Shown here piece after piece: positions 24,517-34,218 of a stretch of DNA of 64,000 nucleotides (its first letter is position 1; the number at the start of each line of letters is the position of its first letter). The stretch is from Rathayibacter sp. Leaf185 (GTDB lineage: Bacteria > Actinomycetota > Actinomycetes > Actinomycetales > Microbacteriaceae): contig NZ_LMPP01000009.1 of the NCBI RefSeq assembly GCF_001423885.1, positions 124,022 through 188,021 on the forward strand. Direction: 5' to 3'. The position numbers and the translations under genes are program-made. The notes beneath the pieces were generated by a model. It saw only the letters and a list, made by a program, of their open reading frames with translations, was not told the DNA's origin and ran no database searches.

Positions 24517-25956
24517 TCACCAGCTGACCGGCAGCGCCTTGCCCTCCTCGTAGCCTGCGGCCGACTGCAGGCCGACGAGCGCGCGCTCGTGGAAGTCGGA
24601 GACGCTGCGCGCCCCCGCGTAGGTGAAGGAGGAGCGGACGCCCGAAGTGATCATGTCGAGCAGGTCCTCGAGCGAGGGCCGCAGCGGGTCGAGGTAGATG
24701 GTCGACGACGAGATGCCCTCGGCGAAGAGCCGCTTGCGGGCGAGCTCGTAGGCGTCGAGCCGGTCGAAGCGCTCCTGCACGGCCTTCGCGGAGGCCATGC
24801 CCCAGCTCTCCTTGTAGACCCGGCCGGCCGCGTCGCTCCGCAGATCCCCCGGCGCCTCGATCGTGCCGGCGAACCAGGAGCCGATCATGACGGACGAGGC
24901 GCCGGCGGCCAGCGCGAGCGCCACGTCGCGCGGGTAGCGCACCCCGCCGTCGGCCCAGACGTGAGCACCGAGCTCGCGGGCGCGCTCGGCCGTCTCGAGC
25001 ACCGCCGAGAACTGGGGGCGCCCGACGGCCGTCATCATGCGGGTCGTGCACATCGCACCCGGTCCCACTCCGACCTTGAGGATGTCGGCGCCCGCGTCGA
25101 CGAGGTCGTGCACCGCCTCGGCCGTCACGACGTTGCCGGCGGCGATCGGCACGCCGAGCCCCAGCGCAGAGACCGTCCGCAGCGCGCGGAGCATCCCCTC
25201 CTGGTGGCCGTGCGCGGTGTCGAGGACGAGCACGTCGACTCCGGCCTCCACGAGTGCCCTGGCCTTCGCCCCGACGTCGCCGTTGATGCCGACGGCGGCG
25301 GCGACCCGGAGGCGGCCGTGCGCGTCGAGCGCCGGGTCGTAGAGGGTGGAGCGGAGGGCGCCCGTGCGTGAGAGCGTGCCGACGAGCACGCCGTGGTGCA
25401 GCACCGGGGCGAAGTCGAGATCGGCTGCGGTCATCAGGTCGAAGGCGGCGCGGCCGGTCGGCACGTCGTCGGCGTCGATCGCCGGGGCAGCGCCGTGCAC
25501 GAGATCGCCGAGCACCGCGTCGGGAAGCGCGGTGGCGAGGCGCGCAGCCGGGACGCAGCCGAGGATCGTGCCGTCCGCCTGCTGGACGACGAAGCCGTGC
25601 CCGGCCACGGCGGGCAGGATCGCGAGCGCCTGCTCGACCGTCGTCTCCGGAGTCGCGGTGAGGGCGCCGGAGAAGGCGACCGGCTGCTCCTTCACCCAGC
25701 GGATCGCGGCGTCGAGGGCCTGCAGCGGCATGTCCTGCGGCAGCACGCCGAGGCCGCCGCGGCGGGCCAGTGCGGCGGCGAGCCGCGGCCCCGTGACCGA
25801 GTTCATGTTCGACGAGACGATCGGGATCGTCGCGCCGGTGCCGTCCCCGGGGGCCAGCGACACATCGAGCCTGCTGGTGACCGAGGACCGGCCGGGGACG
25901 AGGAAGACATCGGAGTAGGTGAGGTCGCCCGAGGGCGTCCCGCCGTAGAAGCGCAT
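24517..25956 (-). CDS. guaB1: GuaB1-type IMP dehydrogenase-related protein (probable GMP reductase)
   Basis: A 479-residue TIM-barrel enzyme of the IMPDH/GMPR family with a CBS pair inserted at about 93-205. The active-site loop is VGVGPGAMCTTRMMTAVG with catalytic C303, and VDVLVLDTAHGHQEGMLR and SSNMNSVTGPRLA match family positions. The GAMCTTR form, rather than the GSICTTR usual in IMP dehydrogenase, marks the GuaB1 group of actinobacteria, whose mycobacterial member works as a GMP reductase in purine salvage. Here it is monocistronic, with a -10-like TACCGT 7 nt before the ATG. Confidence 0.9.
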   Translation of the reverse strand: MRFYGGTPSGDLTYSDVFLVPGRSSVTSRLDVSLAPGDGTGATIPIVSSNMNSVTGPRLAAALARRGGLGVLPQDMPLQALDAAIRWVKEQPVAFSGALTATPETTVEQALAILPAVAGHGFVVQQADGTILGCVPAARLATALPDAVLGDLVHGAAPAIDADDVPTGRAAFDLMTAADLDFAPVLHHGVLVGTLSRTGALRSTLYDPALDAHGRLRVAAAVGINGDVGAKARALVEAGVDVLVLDTAHGHQEGMLRALRTVSALGLGVPIAAGNVVTAEAVHDLVDAGADILKVGVGPGAMCTTRMMTAVGRPQFSAVLETAERARELGAHVWADGGVRYPRDVALALAAGASSVMIGSWFAGTIEAPGDLRSDAAGRVYKESWGMASAKAVQERFDRLDAYELARKRLFAEGISSSTIYLDPLRPSLEDLLDMITSGVRSSFTYAGARSVSDFHERALVGLQSAAGYEEGKALPVSW

Positions 25957-25963
25957 GCCTGAG

Positions 25964-25969
25964 ACGGTA
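25964..25969 (-). promoter_or_regulatory. -10-like hexamer for guaB1
   Basis: TACCGT on the minus strand, 7 nt before the ATG at 25956. Confidence 0.4.
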
Positions 25970-26193
25970 CTCCGACCCGCGCGCGGGGGCCGTCGCGGCC
26001 GGGATCCGGGCTAGGCTTGACGACCGGGACGGGACCAGGCGACGGCGCCGATCCAGGCGGACGAGGACGACCTCCTCTCCGCGGGGAATCCGGCGCCGAG
26101 GGATGCGGCGGGCCCGTCCGGATGACCGGGATCGCGGCAGTGCGGATCGACGCACTGCGCGAACGAATCAACGCAGAGAGTGGGCGATCGGCT

Positions 26194-29100
26194 GTGTCGA
26201 GCCAATTGACCGGTACGGGAACGGACCAGGGCGCGGAGGACTTCGGAGCCAACGAGTGGCTCGTGGAGGAGCTGTACGAGCAGTACAGCGCCGACAAGGC
26301 CTCCGTGGACGAGTCCTGGTGGCCGATCCTGGAGCGCTACGGTCAGCAGCTCGCGGGCAAGGCTGCTCCGACTCCCCCGGCGGCCGAGCAGCCGGCACCG
26401 GCGGAGAAGCCCGCCGAGCGGGTCTCGTCGAGTGCGGGTGCCGCGGTGACCCATCCTGCCTCCACCCCCGCGTCGCGGACCACGTCGAAGCAGCCCAAGG
26501 CGGCGCCCATCCCGGCGGACGCCCCCGTGAGCAAGCCCGCCGAGGCCGACACGACCCCCGTCGAGGAGGACGTCGTGTCGCCGCTGCGCGGCATGGCCAA
26601 GAGCCTCGCCACCAACATGGACGCGAGCCTGAGCGTCCCGACGGCCACCAGCGTCCGCACGATCCCGGCGAAGCTGATGATCGACAACCGCATCGTGATC
26701 AACAACCACCTGCGCCGCACCCGCGGCGGCAAGGTGTCGTTCACGCACCTGATCGGCTGGGCGCTGATCCGCGCGCTCAAGGACTTCCCGAGCCAGAACG
26801 TCTACTACGACGAGCCCGGCGGAAAGCCCTCGGTCGTCGCGCCCGCGCACGTCGGCCTCGGCATCGCCATCGACATGCCCAAGCCCGACGGCACGCGATC
26901 CCTGCTCGTCCCGAGCATCAAGCGCGCCGACACGCTGAGCTTCACCGCCTACCTCGCGGCCTACGAGGACCTCGTCAAGCGCGCCCGCGGCAACAAGCTC
27001 GTCGCCGGCGACTTCGCGGGCACCACGCTGTCGCTGACGAACCCCGGGGGCATCGGCACGGTCCACTCCGTGCCCCGCCTGATGAAGGGCCAGGGCTGCA
27101 TCATCGGCGCCGGCGCTCTCGAGTACCCGGCCGAGTTCCAGGGCGCGTCCGAGAAGACCCTCGTCGAGCTCGGCATCGGCAAGACCATCACGCTCACTTC
27201 GACCTACGACCACCGGGTCATCCAGGGTGCGGGCTCGGGCGAGTTCCTCAAGATCGTGCACGAGCTGCTGATCGGCCAGCGCGGCTTCTACGAGGACATC
27301 TTCTCGGCGCTGCGCATCCCCTACGACCCGATCCACTGGTCGACCGACATCGCGGTCGACCTCGCCGAGCGCGTGTCGAAGACCTCCCGCGTGCAGGAGC
27401 TCATCAACTCCTTCCGCGTGCGCGGCCACCTGATGGCCGACGTCGACCCGCTCGAGTACGTGCAGCGCTCGCACCCCGACCTCGCGATCGAGAACCACGG
27501 GCTCACCTTCTGGGACCTCGACCGCGAGTTCGTCACCGACGGCTTCGGCGGCGCCCGCCAGCTCAAGCTGCGCGACATCCTCGGCATCCTCCGCGACTCC
27601 TACTGCCGCACCGTCGGTGTCGAGTACATGCACATCCAGGACCCTGAGCAGCGGGCCTGGATGCAGCAGAAGCTCGAGCGCGGCTACGAGAAGCCCGGCC
27701 ACGACGAGCAGCTGCGCATCCTCGGCCGGCTCAACGAGGCGGAGGCGTTCGAGACGTTCCTGCAGACCAAGTACGTCGGCCAGAAGCGCTTCTCGCTCGA
27801 GGGCGGCGAGTCGCTGATCGCGCTCCTGGACGCCGTCCTGCAGGGCGCGGCCGACGACGGACTCGACGAGGTCGCGATCGGCATGGCCCACCGCGGCCGC
27901 CTCAACGTGCTCACCAACATCGCCGGCAAGACCTACGGTCAGATCTTCCGCGAGTTCGAGGGCACCCAGGACCCCAAGACGGTCCAGGGCTCCGGAGACG
28001 TGAAGTACCACCTCGGGACCGAGGGCACCTTCCGCGGCGCCGGCGGCGAGGAGATCCCGGTCTACCTCGCGGCGAACCCGTCGCACCTCGAGGCCGTCAA
28101 CGGCGTGCTCGAGGGCATCGTCCGGGCCAAGCAGGACCGCAAGCCCATCGGCACCTTCACCACCCTGCCGATCCTCGTCCACGGCGACGCGGCGATGGCG
28201 GGCCAGGGCGTGGTCGTCGAGGGGCTGCAGATGTCGCAGCTGCGCGCGTACCGCACCGGCGGCACGATCCACATCAACATCAACAACCAGGTCGGATTCA
28301 CGACCCCGCCGCACGAGGCGCGCACCTCGATCTACTCGACCGACATGGCGAAGACGATCCAGGCGCCGATCTTCCACGTGAACGGCGACGACCCCGAAGC
28401 CGTCGTGCACGTCGGCCAGCTCGCGTTCGAGTACCGCCAGCGGTTCAACCGCGACGTGGTCATCGACCTGATCTGCTACCGCCGGCGCGGGCACAACGAG
28501 GGCGACGACCCCTCGATGACCCAGCCGCTGATGTACAGCCTGATCGAGGCCAAGAGGTCGGTGCGCAAGCTCTACACCGAGGCGCTCGTCGGTCGCGGCG
28601 ACATCAGCCAGGAGGAGTACGACCGGTCGCACCAGGACTTCCAGGACCGCCTGGAGCGGGCCTTCGCCGAGACCCACGCGGCGCAGACCGGCGCCATCCC
28701 CGTGATCAGCGCCGACGGCGACTCCGTGGCCGATCTCGAGCTGCCCGATGCCCAGCAGGGTGAGGACTACCCGGGCGAGCCCGAGACGACAGGTGTGAAG
28801 AACGAGGTGGTGACCCGCATCGGCGATGCGTTCAACTCGCCGCCCGAGGGCTTCACGGTGCACCCCAAGCTCCAGCAGCTGCTGACCAAGCGCCAGGAGA
28901 TGAGCCGCTCCGGCTCGATCGACTGGGCGTTCGGCGAGCTGCTCGCGCTCGGATCGCTCCTGCTCGAGAACACTCCTGTGCGCCTCGTCGGCCAGGACAC
29001 CCGCCGCGGCACCTTCGTGCAGCGCCACGCGGTGCTGCACGACCGCGACAACGGCCAGGAGTGGCTGCCCCTGATGAACCTGTCGGACCAGCAGGCCCGG

Positions 29101-29937
29101 CTCTGGATCTACGACTCGCTGCTCTCGGAGTACGCCGCGATGGCGTTCGAGTACGGCTACTCGGTCGAGCGTCCCGACTCCCTCGTGCTGTGGGAGGCGC
29201 AGTTCGGCGACTTCGCGAACGGCGCGCAGATCGTCATCGACGAGTTCATCTCGTCGGCCGAGCAGAAGTGGGGCCAGCGCTCGTCGCTCGTGCTGCTGCT
29301 CCCGCACGGCTACGAGGGACAGGGCCCCGACCACTCGTCCGCCCGCATCGAGCGCTACCTGCAGATGTGCGCCGAGCGCAACATGACGGTCGCGCGTCCC
29401 TCGACGCCGGCGTCGTACTTCCACCTGCTGCGCCGCCAGGCGTACTCGCGGCCGCGTCGCCCGCTGATCGTCTTCACCCCGAAGGCGATGCTGCGGCTGC
29501 GCGGAGCGTCGAGTCCGGTCGAGGACTTCACCTCGGGTCGCTTCGAGCCCGTGATCGACGACGCGCGCATCCAGAATGCGTCGGCTGTCAAGCGCGTGCT
29601 GCTGCACGCCGGCAAGGTGCACTACGACCTCAAGGCCGAGCTCGAGAAGAAGCCCGACGACGGCATCGCCCTGGTGCGCGTCGAGCAGTACTACCCGGCG
29701 CCGATCGAGGAGCTGCGCGGCATCGCCGAGCGCTACCCCGATGCCGAGTTCGTCTGGGTGCAGGACGAGCCCGAGAACCAGGGCGCGTGGCCGTTCATCG
29801 CGCTCGAGGTCGCGCCGCAGCTCGGGCGTGCGATCCGCGTGGTCTCGCGTCCCGCCGCGGCCTCGCCTGCGGCGGGATCGGCAAAGCGCCACGCCTCCGA
29901 GCAGGCCGACCTGCTGTCGCGAGCGCTCACCCGCTGA
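26194..29937 (+). CDS. kgd: multifunctional 2-oxoglutarate dehydrogenase/decarboxylase
   Basis: A 1247-residue fusion found in Actinobacteria. Order: short KGD docking helix (GANEWLVEELYEQYSAD), Pro/Ala-rich linker to about residue 110, an E2-type acyltransferase domain (active site DHRV at 339-342) but no lipoyl domain, and a full ThDP-dependent E1 (MAHRGRLNVL, GDDPEAVVHV, HGYEGQGPDHSSAR). It oxidises 2-oxoglutarate in the TCA cycle and can also yield succinic semialdehyde. The frame is open to 26017; GTG 26194 gives the conserved SSQLTGTGT start. A TAGGCT at 26012-26017 may be its -10, implying a leader of about 170 nt. A GarA/OdhI-type regulator is expected elsewhere. Confidence 0.95.
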   Translation: MSSQLTGTGTDQGAEDFGANEWLVEELYEQYSADKASVDESWWPILERYGQQLAGKAAPTPPAAEQPAPAEKPAERVSSSAGAAVTHPASTPASRTTSKQPKAAPIPADAPVSKPAEADTTPVEEDVVSPLRGMAKSLATNMDASLSVPTATSVRTIPAKLMIDNRIVINNHLRRTRGGKVSFTHLIGWALIRALKDFPSQNVYYDEPGGKPSVVAPAHVGLGIAIDMPKPDGTRSLLVPSIKRADTLSFTAYLAAYEDLVKRARGNKLVAGDFAGTTLSLTNPGGIGTVHSVPRLMKGQGCIIGAGALEYPAEFQGASEKTLVELGIGKTITLTSTYDHRVIQGAGSGEFLKIVHELLIGQRGFYEDIFSALRIPYDPIHWSTDIAVDLAERVSKTSRVQELINSFRVRGHLMADVDPLEYVQRSHPDLAIENHGLTFWDLDREFVTDGFGGARQLKLRDILGILRDSYCRTVGVEYMHIQDPEQRAWMQQKLERGYEKPGHDEQLRILGRLNEAEAFETFLQTKYVGQKRFSLEGGESLIALLDAVLQGAADDGLDEVAIGMAHRGRLNVLTNIAGKTYGQIFREFEGTQDPKTVQGSGDVKYHLGTEGTFRGAGGEEIPVYLAANPSHLEAVNGVLEGIVRAKQDRKPIGTFTTLPILVHGDAAMAGQGVVVEGLQMSQLRAYRTGGTIHININNQVGFTTPPHEARTSIYSTDMAKTIQAPIFHVNGDDPEAVVHVGQLAFEYRQRFNRDVVIDLICYRRRGHNEGDDPSMTQPLMYSLIEAKRSVRKLYTEALVGRGDISQEEYDRSHQDFQDRLERAFAETHAAQTGAIPVISADGDSVADLELPDAQQGEDYPGEPETTGVKNEVVTRIGDAFNSPPEGFTVHPKLQQLLTKRQEMSRSGSIDWAFGELLALGSLLLENTPVRLVGQDTRRGTFVQRHAVLHDRDNGQEWLPLMNLSDQQARLWIYDSLLSEYAAMAFEYGYSVERPDSLVLWEAQFGDFANGAQIVIDEFISSAEQKWGQRSSLVLLLPHGYEGQGPDHSSARIERYLQMCAERNMTVARPSTPASYFHLLRRQAYSRPRRPLIVFTPKAMLRLRGASSPVEDFTSGRFEPVIDDARIQNASAVKRVLLHAGKVHYDLKAELEKKPDDGIALVRVEQYYPAPIEELRGIAERYPDAEFVWVQDEPENQGAWPFIALEVAPQLGRAIRVVSRPAAASPAAGSAKRHASEQADLLSRALTR

Positions 29938-29940
29938 CCA

Positions 29941-30013
29941 CCGGCTCGTGAGACGCCGTTCGGCTCGTCAGGACCTGGAGTTCTGACGAGCCGAACGTGT
30001 TTCTGCGAGCCGG
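29941..30013. repeat. 73-bp nested palindromic element, copy A
   Basis: Layout: CCGGCTCG, 10 nt, TTCGGCTCG, 19 nt, CGAGCCGAA, 10 nt, CGAGCCGG. The inner stem extends to 15 bp (CGTTCGGCTCGTCAG and its complement). It begins 3 nt after the kgd stop. The same layout and spacing occur at 43536-43608. Confidence 0.88.
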
Positions 30014-30032
30014 AGTGTCGAGCTCCGGAGAC

Positions 30033-30098
30033 GAGGGAACCCCGACCCGTCGAGGGCGCCCGCTGCTGCAGACGGTCTCGACGGGCCGGGGCTCCCTC
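30033..30098. terminator. bidirectional terminator between kgd and rsrA
   Basis: The arms 30033-30054 and 30077-30098 pair over 22 positions with two mismatches around a 22-nt loop. It sits between two convergent genes, 16 bp from the rsrA stop. Confidence 0.7.
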
Positions 30099-30114
30099 GG
30101 CGCGGTGGTGGCGG

Positions 30115-30378
30115 CTAGACGCGCGCCTGCACCGCGGTGTGGGTCGCCTGTGCGTCGCGGAGCATGCCGAGCACCTGGGCTCGCAGATCCTCCGGCGCGG
30201 TCTCCTTGCAGGCACGCTGGACGGCGACGGTCAGCACGACGCCGACCTTCGCCTCACCGGAGCAGTCGGGGCAGTTCGCCATGTGCTCGCGGATGTCGGC
30301 GGCGTCCTCCTTGCCGAGTTCGTCGTGGAGGTACTCCTCGAGCTCGGCCTTCGCCTTGGTGCAGCCGCAGTCGGTCAT
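30115..30378 (-). CDS. rsrA: zinc-binding anti-sigma factor of SigR/SigH
   Basis: An 87-residue ZAS-family anti-sigma factor that holds the thiol-stress sigma factor inactive in reducing conditions and releases it when its cysteines are oxidised. The metal motif H32-x3-C36-x2-C39 is present, with C4/C6 at the N-terminus as the further ligand, and the helix around [10 protein letters not shown] (12-21) is the sigma-binding part. The length is typical. Its ATG overlaps the sigR stop as ATGA, giving stoichiometric coupled translation. C56 is an extra cysteine whose role is unclear. Confidence 0.93.
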   Translation of the reverse strand: MTDCGCTKAKAELEEYLHDELGKEDAADIREHMANCPDCSGEAKVGVVLTVAVQRACKETAPEDLRAQVLGMLRDAQATHTAVQARV

Positions 30379-31094
30379 TTCGTGCTCCCGGTGGTGAAAG
30401 CGGCGCGGATCCCGCGCTCGCGTGCGTAGTCGGTGAGTCGTTCGCGCAGCATGCGGCGGCCGCGGTGCAGCCGGCTCATGACGGTCCCGACGGGTGTCTT
30501 CATGATGTCCGCGATCTCCTGGTACGAGAATCCCTCGACGTCCGCGAAGTAGACGGCGAGCCGGAAGTCCTCGGGGATGGCCTGCAGGGCCTCCTTGACG
30601 GCGGTGTCGGGGAGGTGGTCGATCGCCTCGGCCTCGGCCGAGCGGCTCGACGTCGCCGTGGTCGACTCGGCCCCGCCCAGCTGCCAGTCCTCGAGCTCGT
30701 CGATCGCGCTCTGGTAGGGCTCGCGCTGTTTCTTGCGGTACGAATTGATGAACGTGTTGGTGAGGATGCGGTAGAGCCACGCCTTGAGGTTCGTGCCCTG
30801 CTCGAACTGCCTGAACGCGCCGAACGCCTTGGCGAACGTCTCCTGGACGAGGTCCTGGGCATCGGAGGGGTTCTTCGTCATCCGCAGACCCGCCGCGTAG
30901 AGCTGGTCGATGAACGGCAGCGCCTGCTCCTCGAACAGCGTCCGGACGTCGACCGGCGCCTCGGGGGCGACGTCGCCGAGGGCCTCCTCGACGGTCGCCT
31001 CGATCGTCTGCTCGGCCACGGCCGACTGATCGGCGGGGGCCTCTGCGGGCGCCTCGTCGGCGGTGAGGGGGCGGGGGGAGTCGTCGCGTGTCAT
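30375..31094 (-). CDS. sigR: ECF sigma factor, mycothiol/thiol-stress type
   Basis: A 239-residue ECF sigma factor orthologous to S. coelicolor SigR and M. tuberculosis SigH. After an acidic leader of about 50 residues comes region 2 ([27 protein letters not shown], then [20 protein letters not shown]), a linker, and region 4 ([45 protein letters not shown]). The ATG at 31094 is chosen; a GTG one codon earlier is possible. TAGAAT lies 8 nt upstream. It is divergent from aroA. Autoregulation is usual in the family, but I did not find a clear GGAAT-GTT type promoter. Confidence 0.93.
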   Translation of the reverse strand: MTRDDSPRPLTADEAPAEAPADQSAVAEQTIEATVEEALGDVAPEAPVDVRTLFEEQALPFIDQLYAAGLRMTKNPSDAQDLVQETFAKAFGAFRQFEQGTNLKAWLYRILTNTFINSYRKKQREPYQSAIDELEDWQLGGAESTTATSSRSAEAEAIDHLPDTAVKEALQAIPEDFRLAVYFADVEGFSYQEIADIMKTPVGTVMSRLHRGRRMLRERLTDYARERGIRAAFTTGSTK

Positions 31095-31102
31095 CACGAG
31101 CG

Positions 31103-31108
31103 ATTCTA
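31103..31108 (-). promoter_or_regulatory. -10-like hexamer for sigR
   Basis: TAGAAT on the minus strand, 8 nt before ATG 31094 and 5 nt before the alternative GTG 31097. Confidence 0.5.
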
Positions 31109-31242
31109 GGCCGCGGGCGTCCTGGCAGCCCGGGGTTGCCCTCCCGCGCCTGCGCACGGGGCGCTCGGGGATGCGCACGGCCGTCTGGATCGTCACCGTG
31201 GGCCCCTCTCCTTCATCGCCCGCTGACCTCGTGCCCGCCGAC

Positions 31243-31248
31243 TACTCT
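31243..31248 (+). promoter_or_regulatory. -10-like hexamer for aroA
   Basis: TACTCT ends 8 nt before the aroA ATG, and no ribosome site is seen. Confidence 0.45.
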
Positions 31249-31256
31249 GATAACCG

Positions 31257-32627
31257 ATGGTCTTCTCGCGTTATTCCGCCCCCGAATTCGATCTGTACGG
31301 CGATGCCCGAGCGCTCCCCGGCGATCAGGACTGGCCCGCGCCCACGGCCCCCGGCGCCCTGGACGCGGTGATCGAGCTGCCCGGGTCCAAGTCCCTGACG
31401 AATCGCGAGCTGATCCTGTCGGCCCTCGCGACCGGCCCCTCGACCCTGCGGGCTCCCCTGCACTCCCGCGACAGCGCCCTGATGATCGAGGCGCTGCGCT
31501 CGCTCGGCACCACGATCCGCGAGTCGGGAGCCACCGGGGCGTTCGGCTCCGACCTCGTGGTCGAGCCCGCCGACGAGCTGCTCGGCTCCACGACGATCGA
31601 CTGCGGTCTCGCCGGCACCGTCATGCGCTTCGTGCCTCCCCTCGCCGGTCTCGCCCTCGGCCCGACGACCTTCGACGGCGACGCGTACTCGTACAAGCGC
31701 CCGATGGGCGCGACGATCGCGTCGCTCCGCTCGCTCGGTGTCGATGTGGCCGACGACGGCCGCGGCTCGCTCCCTTTCACCGTGCACGGCTCCGGATCCG
31801 TCCGCGGCGGCGAGGTGGTCATCGACGCCTCGCGCTCGAGCCAGTTCGTCTCGGCCCTGCTGCTCGCGGGTGCGCGCTTCGACGAGGGCCTCCGCCTCCG
31901 CCACGAGGGCGAGCACCTGCCCAGCCAGCCGCACATCGAGATGACCATCGCCGCGCTCGCCGCCCGCGGAGTCGAGGTCGGGACCCCCTCGCCGGGCGAG
32001 TGGGTCATCGAGCCGCAGCCGATCGCCGGCGCCGACACCGTGATCGAACCCGACCTCTCGAACGCCGCGCCGTTCCTCGCAGCGGCCCTCGCGACCGGCG
32101 GCCGGGTGCGCCTTCGCCACTGGCCCGCCGAGACCACGCAGGTGGGCGCCCACCTCGAGCGGATCCTGCCGCTCTTCGGAGCGACAGTCGAGCACGACGG
32201 CGGCGATCTCGTCGTCACCGGCGGCGACGAGATCCTCGGTGTCGACCTCGACCTCTCGGAGGGCGGCGAGCTCGCGCCCGCCCTGGCGGCGCTGGCGGCC
32301 CTCGCCTCGGGACCCAGCACGCTCACAGGCATCGGCCACATCCGCCACCACGAGACCGACCGGCTCGCCGCGCTCGCCGCCGAGATCAACGGCCTCGGAG
32401 GCGCTGTCACCGAGCTCGAGGACGGCCTGCGCATCGAGCCGGCAGCCCTGCACGGCGGCCGCTGGAAGACGTACTCCGACCACCGCATGGCTCACGCCGG
32501 CGCGCTGCTCGGGCTGGTGGTGCCGGGCGTCTCGATCGAGGACATCGCGACGACGTCGAAGACGCTCCCCCAGTTCCCGCAGCTGTGGTCGACCCTCGCG
32601 GCATCTGCGCCGGACGGATCGGCCTGA
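31257..32627 (+). CDS. aroA: 3-phosphoshikimate 1-carboxyvinyltransferase (EPSP synthase)
   Basis: AroA joins shikimate-3-phosphate and PEP in the sixth step of the shikimate pathway, leading to aromatic amino acids. The 456-residue two-domain protein has the PEP/S3P-binding motif LPGSKSLTNRELIL (K45, R50), the DCGLAGTVMRFVPPLA loop, and YSYKRPMGATIASL. The late HHETDRLAAL and YSDHRMAHAGALLG motifs are also intact. The Gly of GLAGT is the GxAGT form usual in glyphosate-sensitive enzymes. One base separates its stop from rsgA, and bcp follows, giving aroA-rsgA-bcp. Confidence 0.96.
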   Translation: MVFSRYSAPEFDLYGDARALPGDQDWPAPTAPGALDAVIELPGSKSLTNRELILSALATGPSTLRAPLHSRDSALMIEALRSLGTTIRESGATGAFGSDLVVEPADELLGSTTIDCGLAGTVMRFVPPLAGLALGPTTFDGDAYSYKRPMGATIASLRSLGVDVADDGRGSLPFTVHGSGSVRGGEVVIDASRSSQFVSALLLAGARFDEGLRLRHEGEHLPSQPHIEMTIAALAARGVEVGTPSPGEWVIEPQPIAGADTVIEPDLSNAAPFLAAALATGGRVRLRHWPAETTQVGAHLERILPLFGATVEHDGGDLVVTGGDEILGVDLDLSEGGELAPALAALAALASGPSTLTGIGHIRHHETDRLAALAAEINGLGGAVTELEDGLRIEPAALHGGRWKTYSDHRMAHAGALLGLVVPGVSIEDIATTSKTLPQFPQLWSTLAASAPDGSA

Positions 32628-32628
32628 C

Positions 32629-33705
32629 ATGTCGTGGTGGACGGACAGCGGCCTCGACGCCGACGGAGTGCTGGACGACTTCGACGGTTACGACGAGTCG
32701 GACGCGAAGGTGCGGCCGAACCCCAAGGGCACCAAGCCCCGCACGAAGCAGCGACCCGCCTACGAGGACGCCGAGATCGCGATGGTGCTCGGCGTCGACC
32801 GCGGCCGCTACACGGTCATGATCGGCGACGGCACCCCGGAGGAGCACGAGTTCACCGCCGCGCGCGCTCGTGAGCTGCGTCGCCAGGCGATCGTGGCCGG
32901 CGACCGCGTCGACGTGGTCGGCGACTCCACCGGCGACGAGGGCACCCTCGCCCGCATCGTGCGGATCCGGGAGCGGTCGACCCTGCTCCGCCGCAGCGCC
33001 GACGACACCGACGCGATCGAGCGCGTCATCGTCGCCAACGCCGACCAGATGGTCTGCGTGGTCGCCGCCGCCGACCCCGAGCCGCGCACCCGGCTCGTCG
33101 ACCGCTATCTCGTGGCCGCCTTCGACGCCGGCATCACCCCGATGCTCTGCATCACCAAGACCGACCTCGCCGACCCCGGGCCCTTCCTCCGCAACTTCGA
33201 GGGTCTCGACCTGCGCGTCTTCCTCTCGAGCCAGGACGAGCCGCCCGTCGACGAGATCGCCGAGGCGCTCCTCGGCCACGAGACGGTCGTGGTCGGCCAC
33301 TCGGGAGTGGGCAAGTCGACGCTCGTGAACAAGCTCGTCCCCGATGCGCACCGGGCGATCGGCCGCGTCAACACGGTGACCGGCCGCGGGCGCCACACCT
33401 CCTCCTCGACGGTCTCACTGAGGGTCGAGCGCGGCGACCGGCACGGCTGGGTCATCGACACCCCGGGCGTGCGCTCCTTCGGGCTCGGGCACGTGAACGT
33501 CGACAACATCCTCGGTGCCTTCACCGCCCTGGCCGAGCTCGCCGAGGACTGCCCGCGCGGCTGCACCCACCTCCCCGACTCCCCCGACTGCGCGATCATC
33601 GAGGCCGTCGAGGAGGGACGGCTCGGGCCGACCGGACCGGAGCGCCTCGACTCGCTCCAGCGCCTCCTGACCACCTTCGCGCCCTCCGACGGAAGCAGAC
33701 GATGA
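32629..33705 (+). CDS. rsgA: ribosome small-subunit-dependent GTPase A
   Basis: A 358-residue circularly permuted GTPase that assists late 30S subunit maturation. Order: basic N-terminal extension, OB fold (about 45-120), then G domain with the permuted motif order: G4 TKTD at 176-179, G1 GHSGVGKST at 223-231, G2 region about 249-260 and G3 DTPG at 277-280. The C-terminal zinc finger has C308, C312, H314 and C321. The acidic 20-residue start (DADGVLDDFDGYDESD) is longer than in E. coli but common in Actinobacteria. Coupled to aroA (1-nt gap) and bcp (ATGA overlap). Confidence 0.95.
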   Translation: MSWWTDSGLDADGVLDDFDGYDESDAKVRPNPKGTKPRTKQRPAYEDAEIAMVLGVDRGRYTVMIGDGTPEEHEFTAARARELRRQAIVAGDRVDVVGDSTGDEGTLARIVRIRERSTLLRRSADDTDAIERVIVANADQMVCVVAAADPEPRTRLVDRYLVAAFDAGITPMLCITKTDLADPGPFLRNFEGLDLRVFLSSQDEPPVDEIAEALLGHETVVVGHSGVGKSTLVNKLVPDAHRAIGRVNTVTGRGRHTSSSTVSLRVERGDRHGWVIDTPGVRSFGLGHVNVDNILGAFTALAELAEDCPRGCTHLPDSPDCAIIEAVEEGRLGPTGPERLDSLQRLLTTFAPSDGSRR

Positions 33706-34202
33706 CGAGCACCGCCCTCCCCCCGATCCCCGCCGATCAGCGCCTCGCCGCAGGGCAGGCGGCACCCGGCTTCACGCTGCCCGACCAGGACGGCCGCCCG
33801 GTCGCGCTCGCCGACTACCGCGGCCGCCGCGTCATCCTCTTCTTCTACCCCGAGGCCGCCACACCGGGGTGCACCACGGAGGCCTGCGACTTCCGCGACA
33901 ACGCGTCGTCGCTCCGCGGTTCCGGTTACGAGGTCCTCGGCGTCTCGCGCGATACTCCCGAGAAGCTGCGCCGGTGGGCCGACGAGCAGTCGATCGGCTA
34001 CCCCCTGCTCAGCGACCCCGACATGACCGTGCACCGGGCCTACGGCGTATGGGGCGAGAAGAACAACTACGGCAAGACCGTCGTCGGCGTCCTCCGCTCG
34101 ACGTTCGTCGTCGGCGCCGAGGGCGTCCTCGAGTTCGCGCAGTACGGCGTGCGCGCGACCGGCCATGTGCAGGCGCTGCGCAAGAAGCTCAAGCTGGTCT
34201 GA
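33702..34202 (+). CDS. bcp: thioredoxin-dependent peroxiredoxin, Bcp/PrxQ type
   Basis: A 166-residue atypical 2-Cys peroxiredoxin that reduces peroxides with thioredoxin. The peroxidatic C57 is in ATPGCTTEACDFRD and the resolving C62 lies five residues on, the classic PrxQ spacing. The FFYPEAATPG active-site frame is intact. The ATG overlaps the rsgA stop (ATGA). Its place in an operon divergent from sigR-rsrA suggests a link to thiol stress, but no shared promoter motif was found. Confidence 0.94.
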   Translation: MTSTALPPIPADQRLAAGQAAPGFTLPDQDGRPVALADYRGRRVILFFYPEAATPGCTTEACDFRDNASSLRGSGYEVLGVSRDTPEKLRRWADEQSIGYPLLSDPDMTVHRAYGVWGEKNNYGKTVVGVLRSTFVVGAEGVLEFAQYGVRATGHVQALRKKLKLV

Positions 34203-34218
34203 CCCCGCTTCGCCGAGG

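Noticed and set aside
26122-26194. ATG 26122 as the kgd start
   Set aside because: It has no ribosome site, and the added 24 residues precede the conserved SSQLTGTG start. It cannot be excluded without N-terminal data.
26011-29892. 1293-codon open frame antisense to kgd, and similar long antisense frames over secA (39452-41776), the MoxR cluster (50709-54350) and the GT2 gene (56995-60348)
   Set aside because: High GC at codon position 3 of the real gene leaves the opposite strand poor in stops. The translations are low-complexity Arg/Asp/Glu/Val-rich strings without domains, while the sense frames are clear family members.
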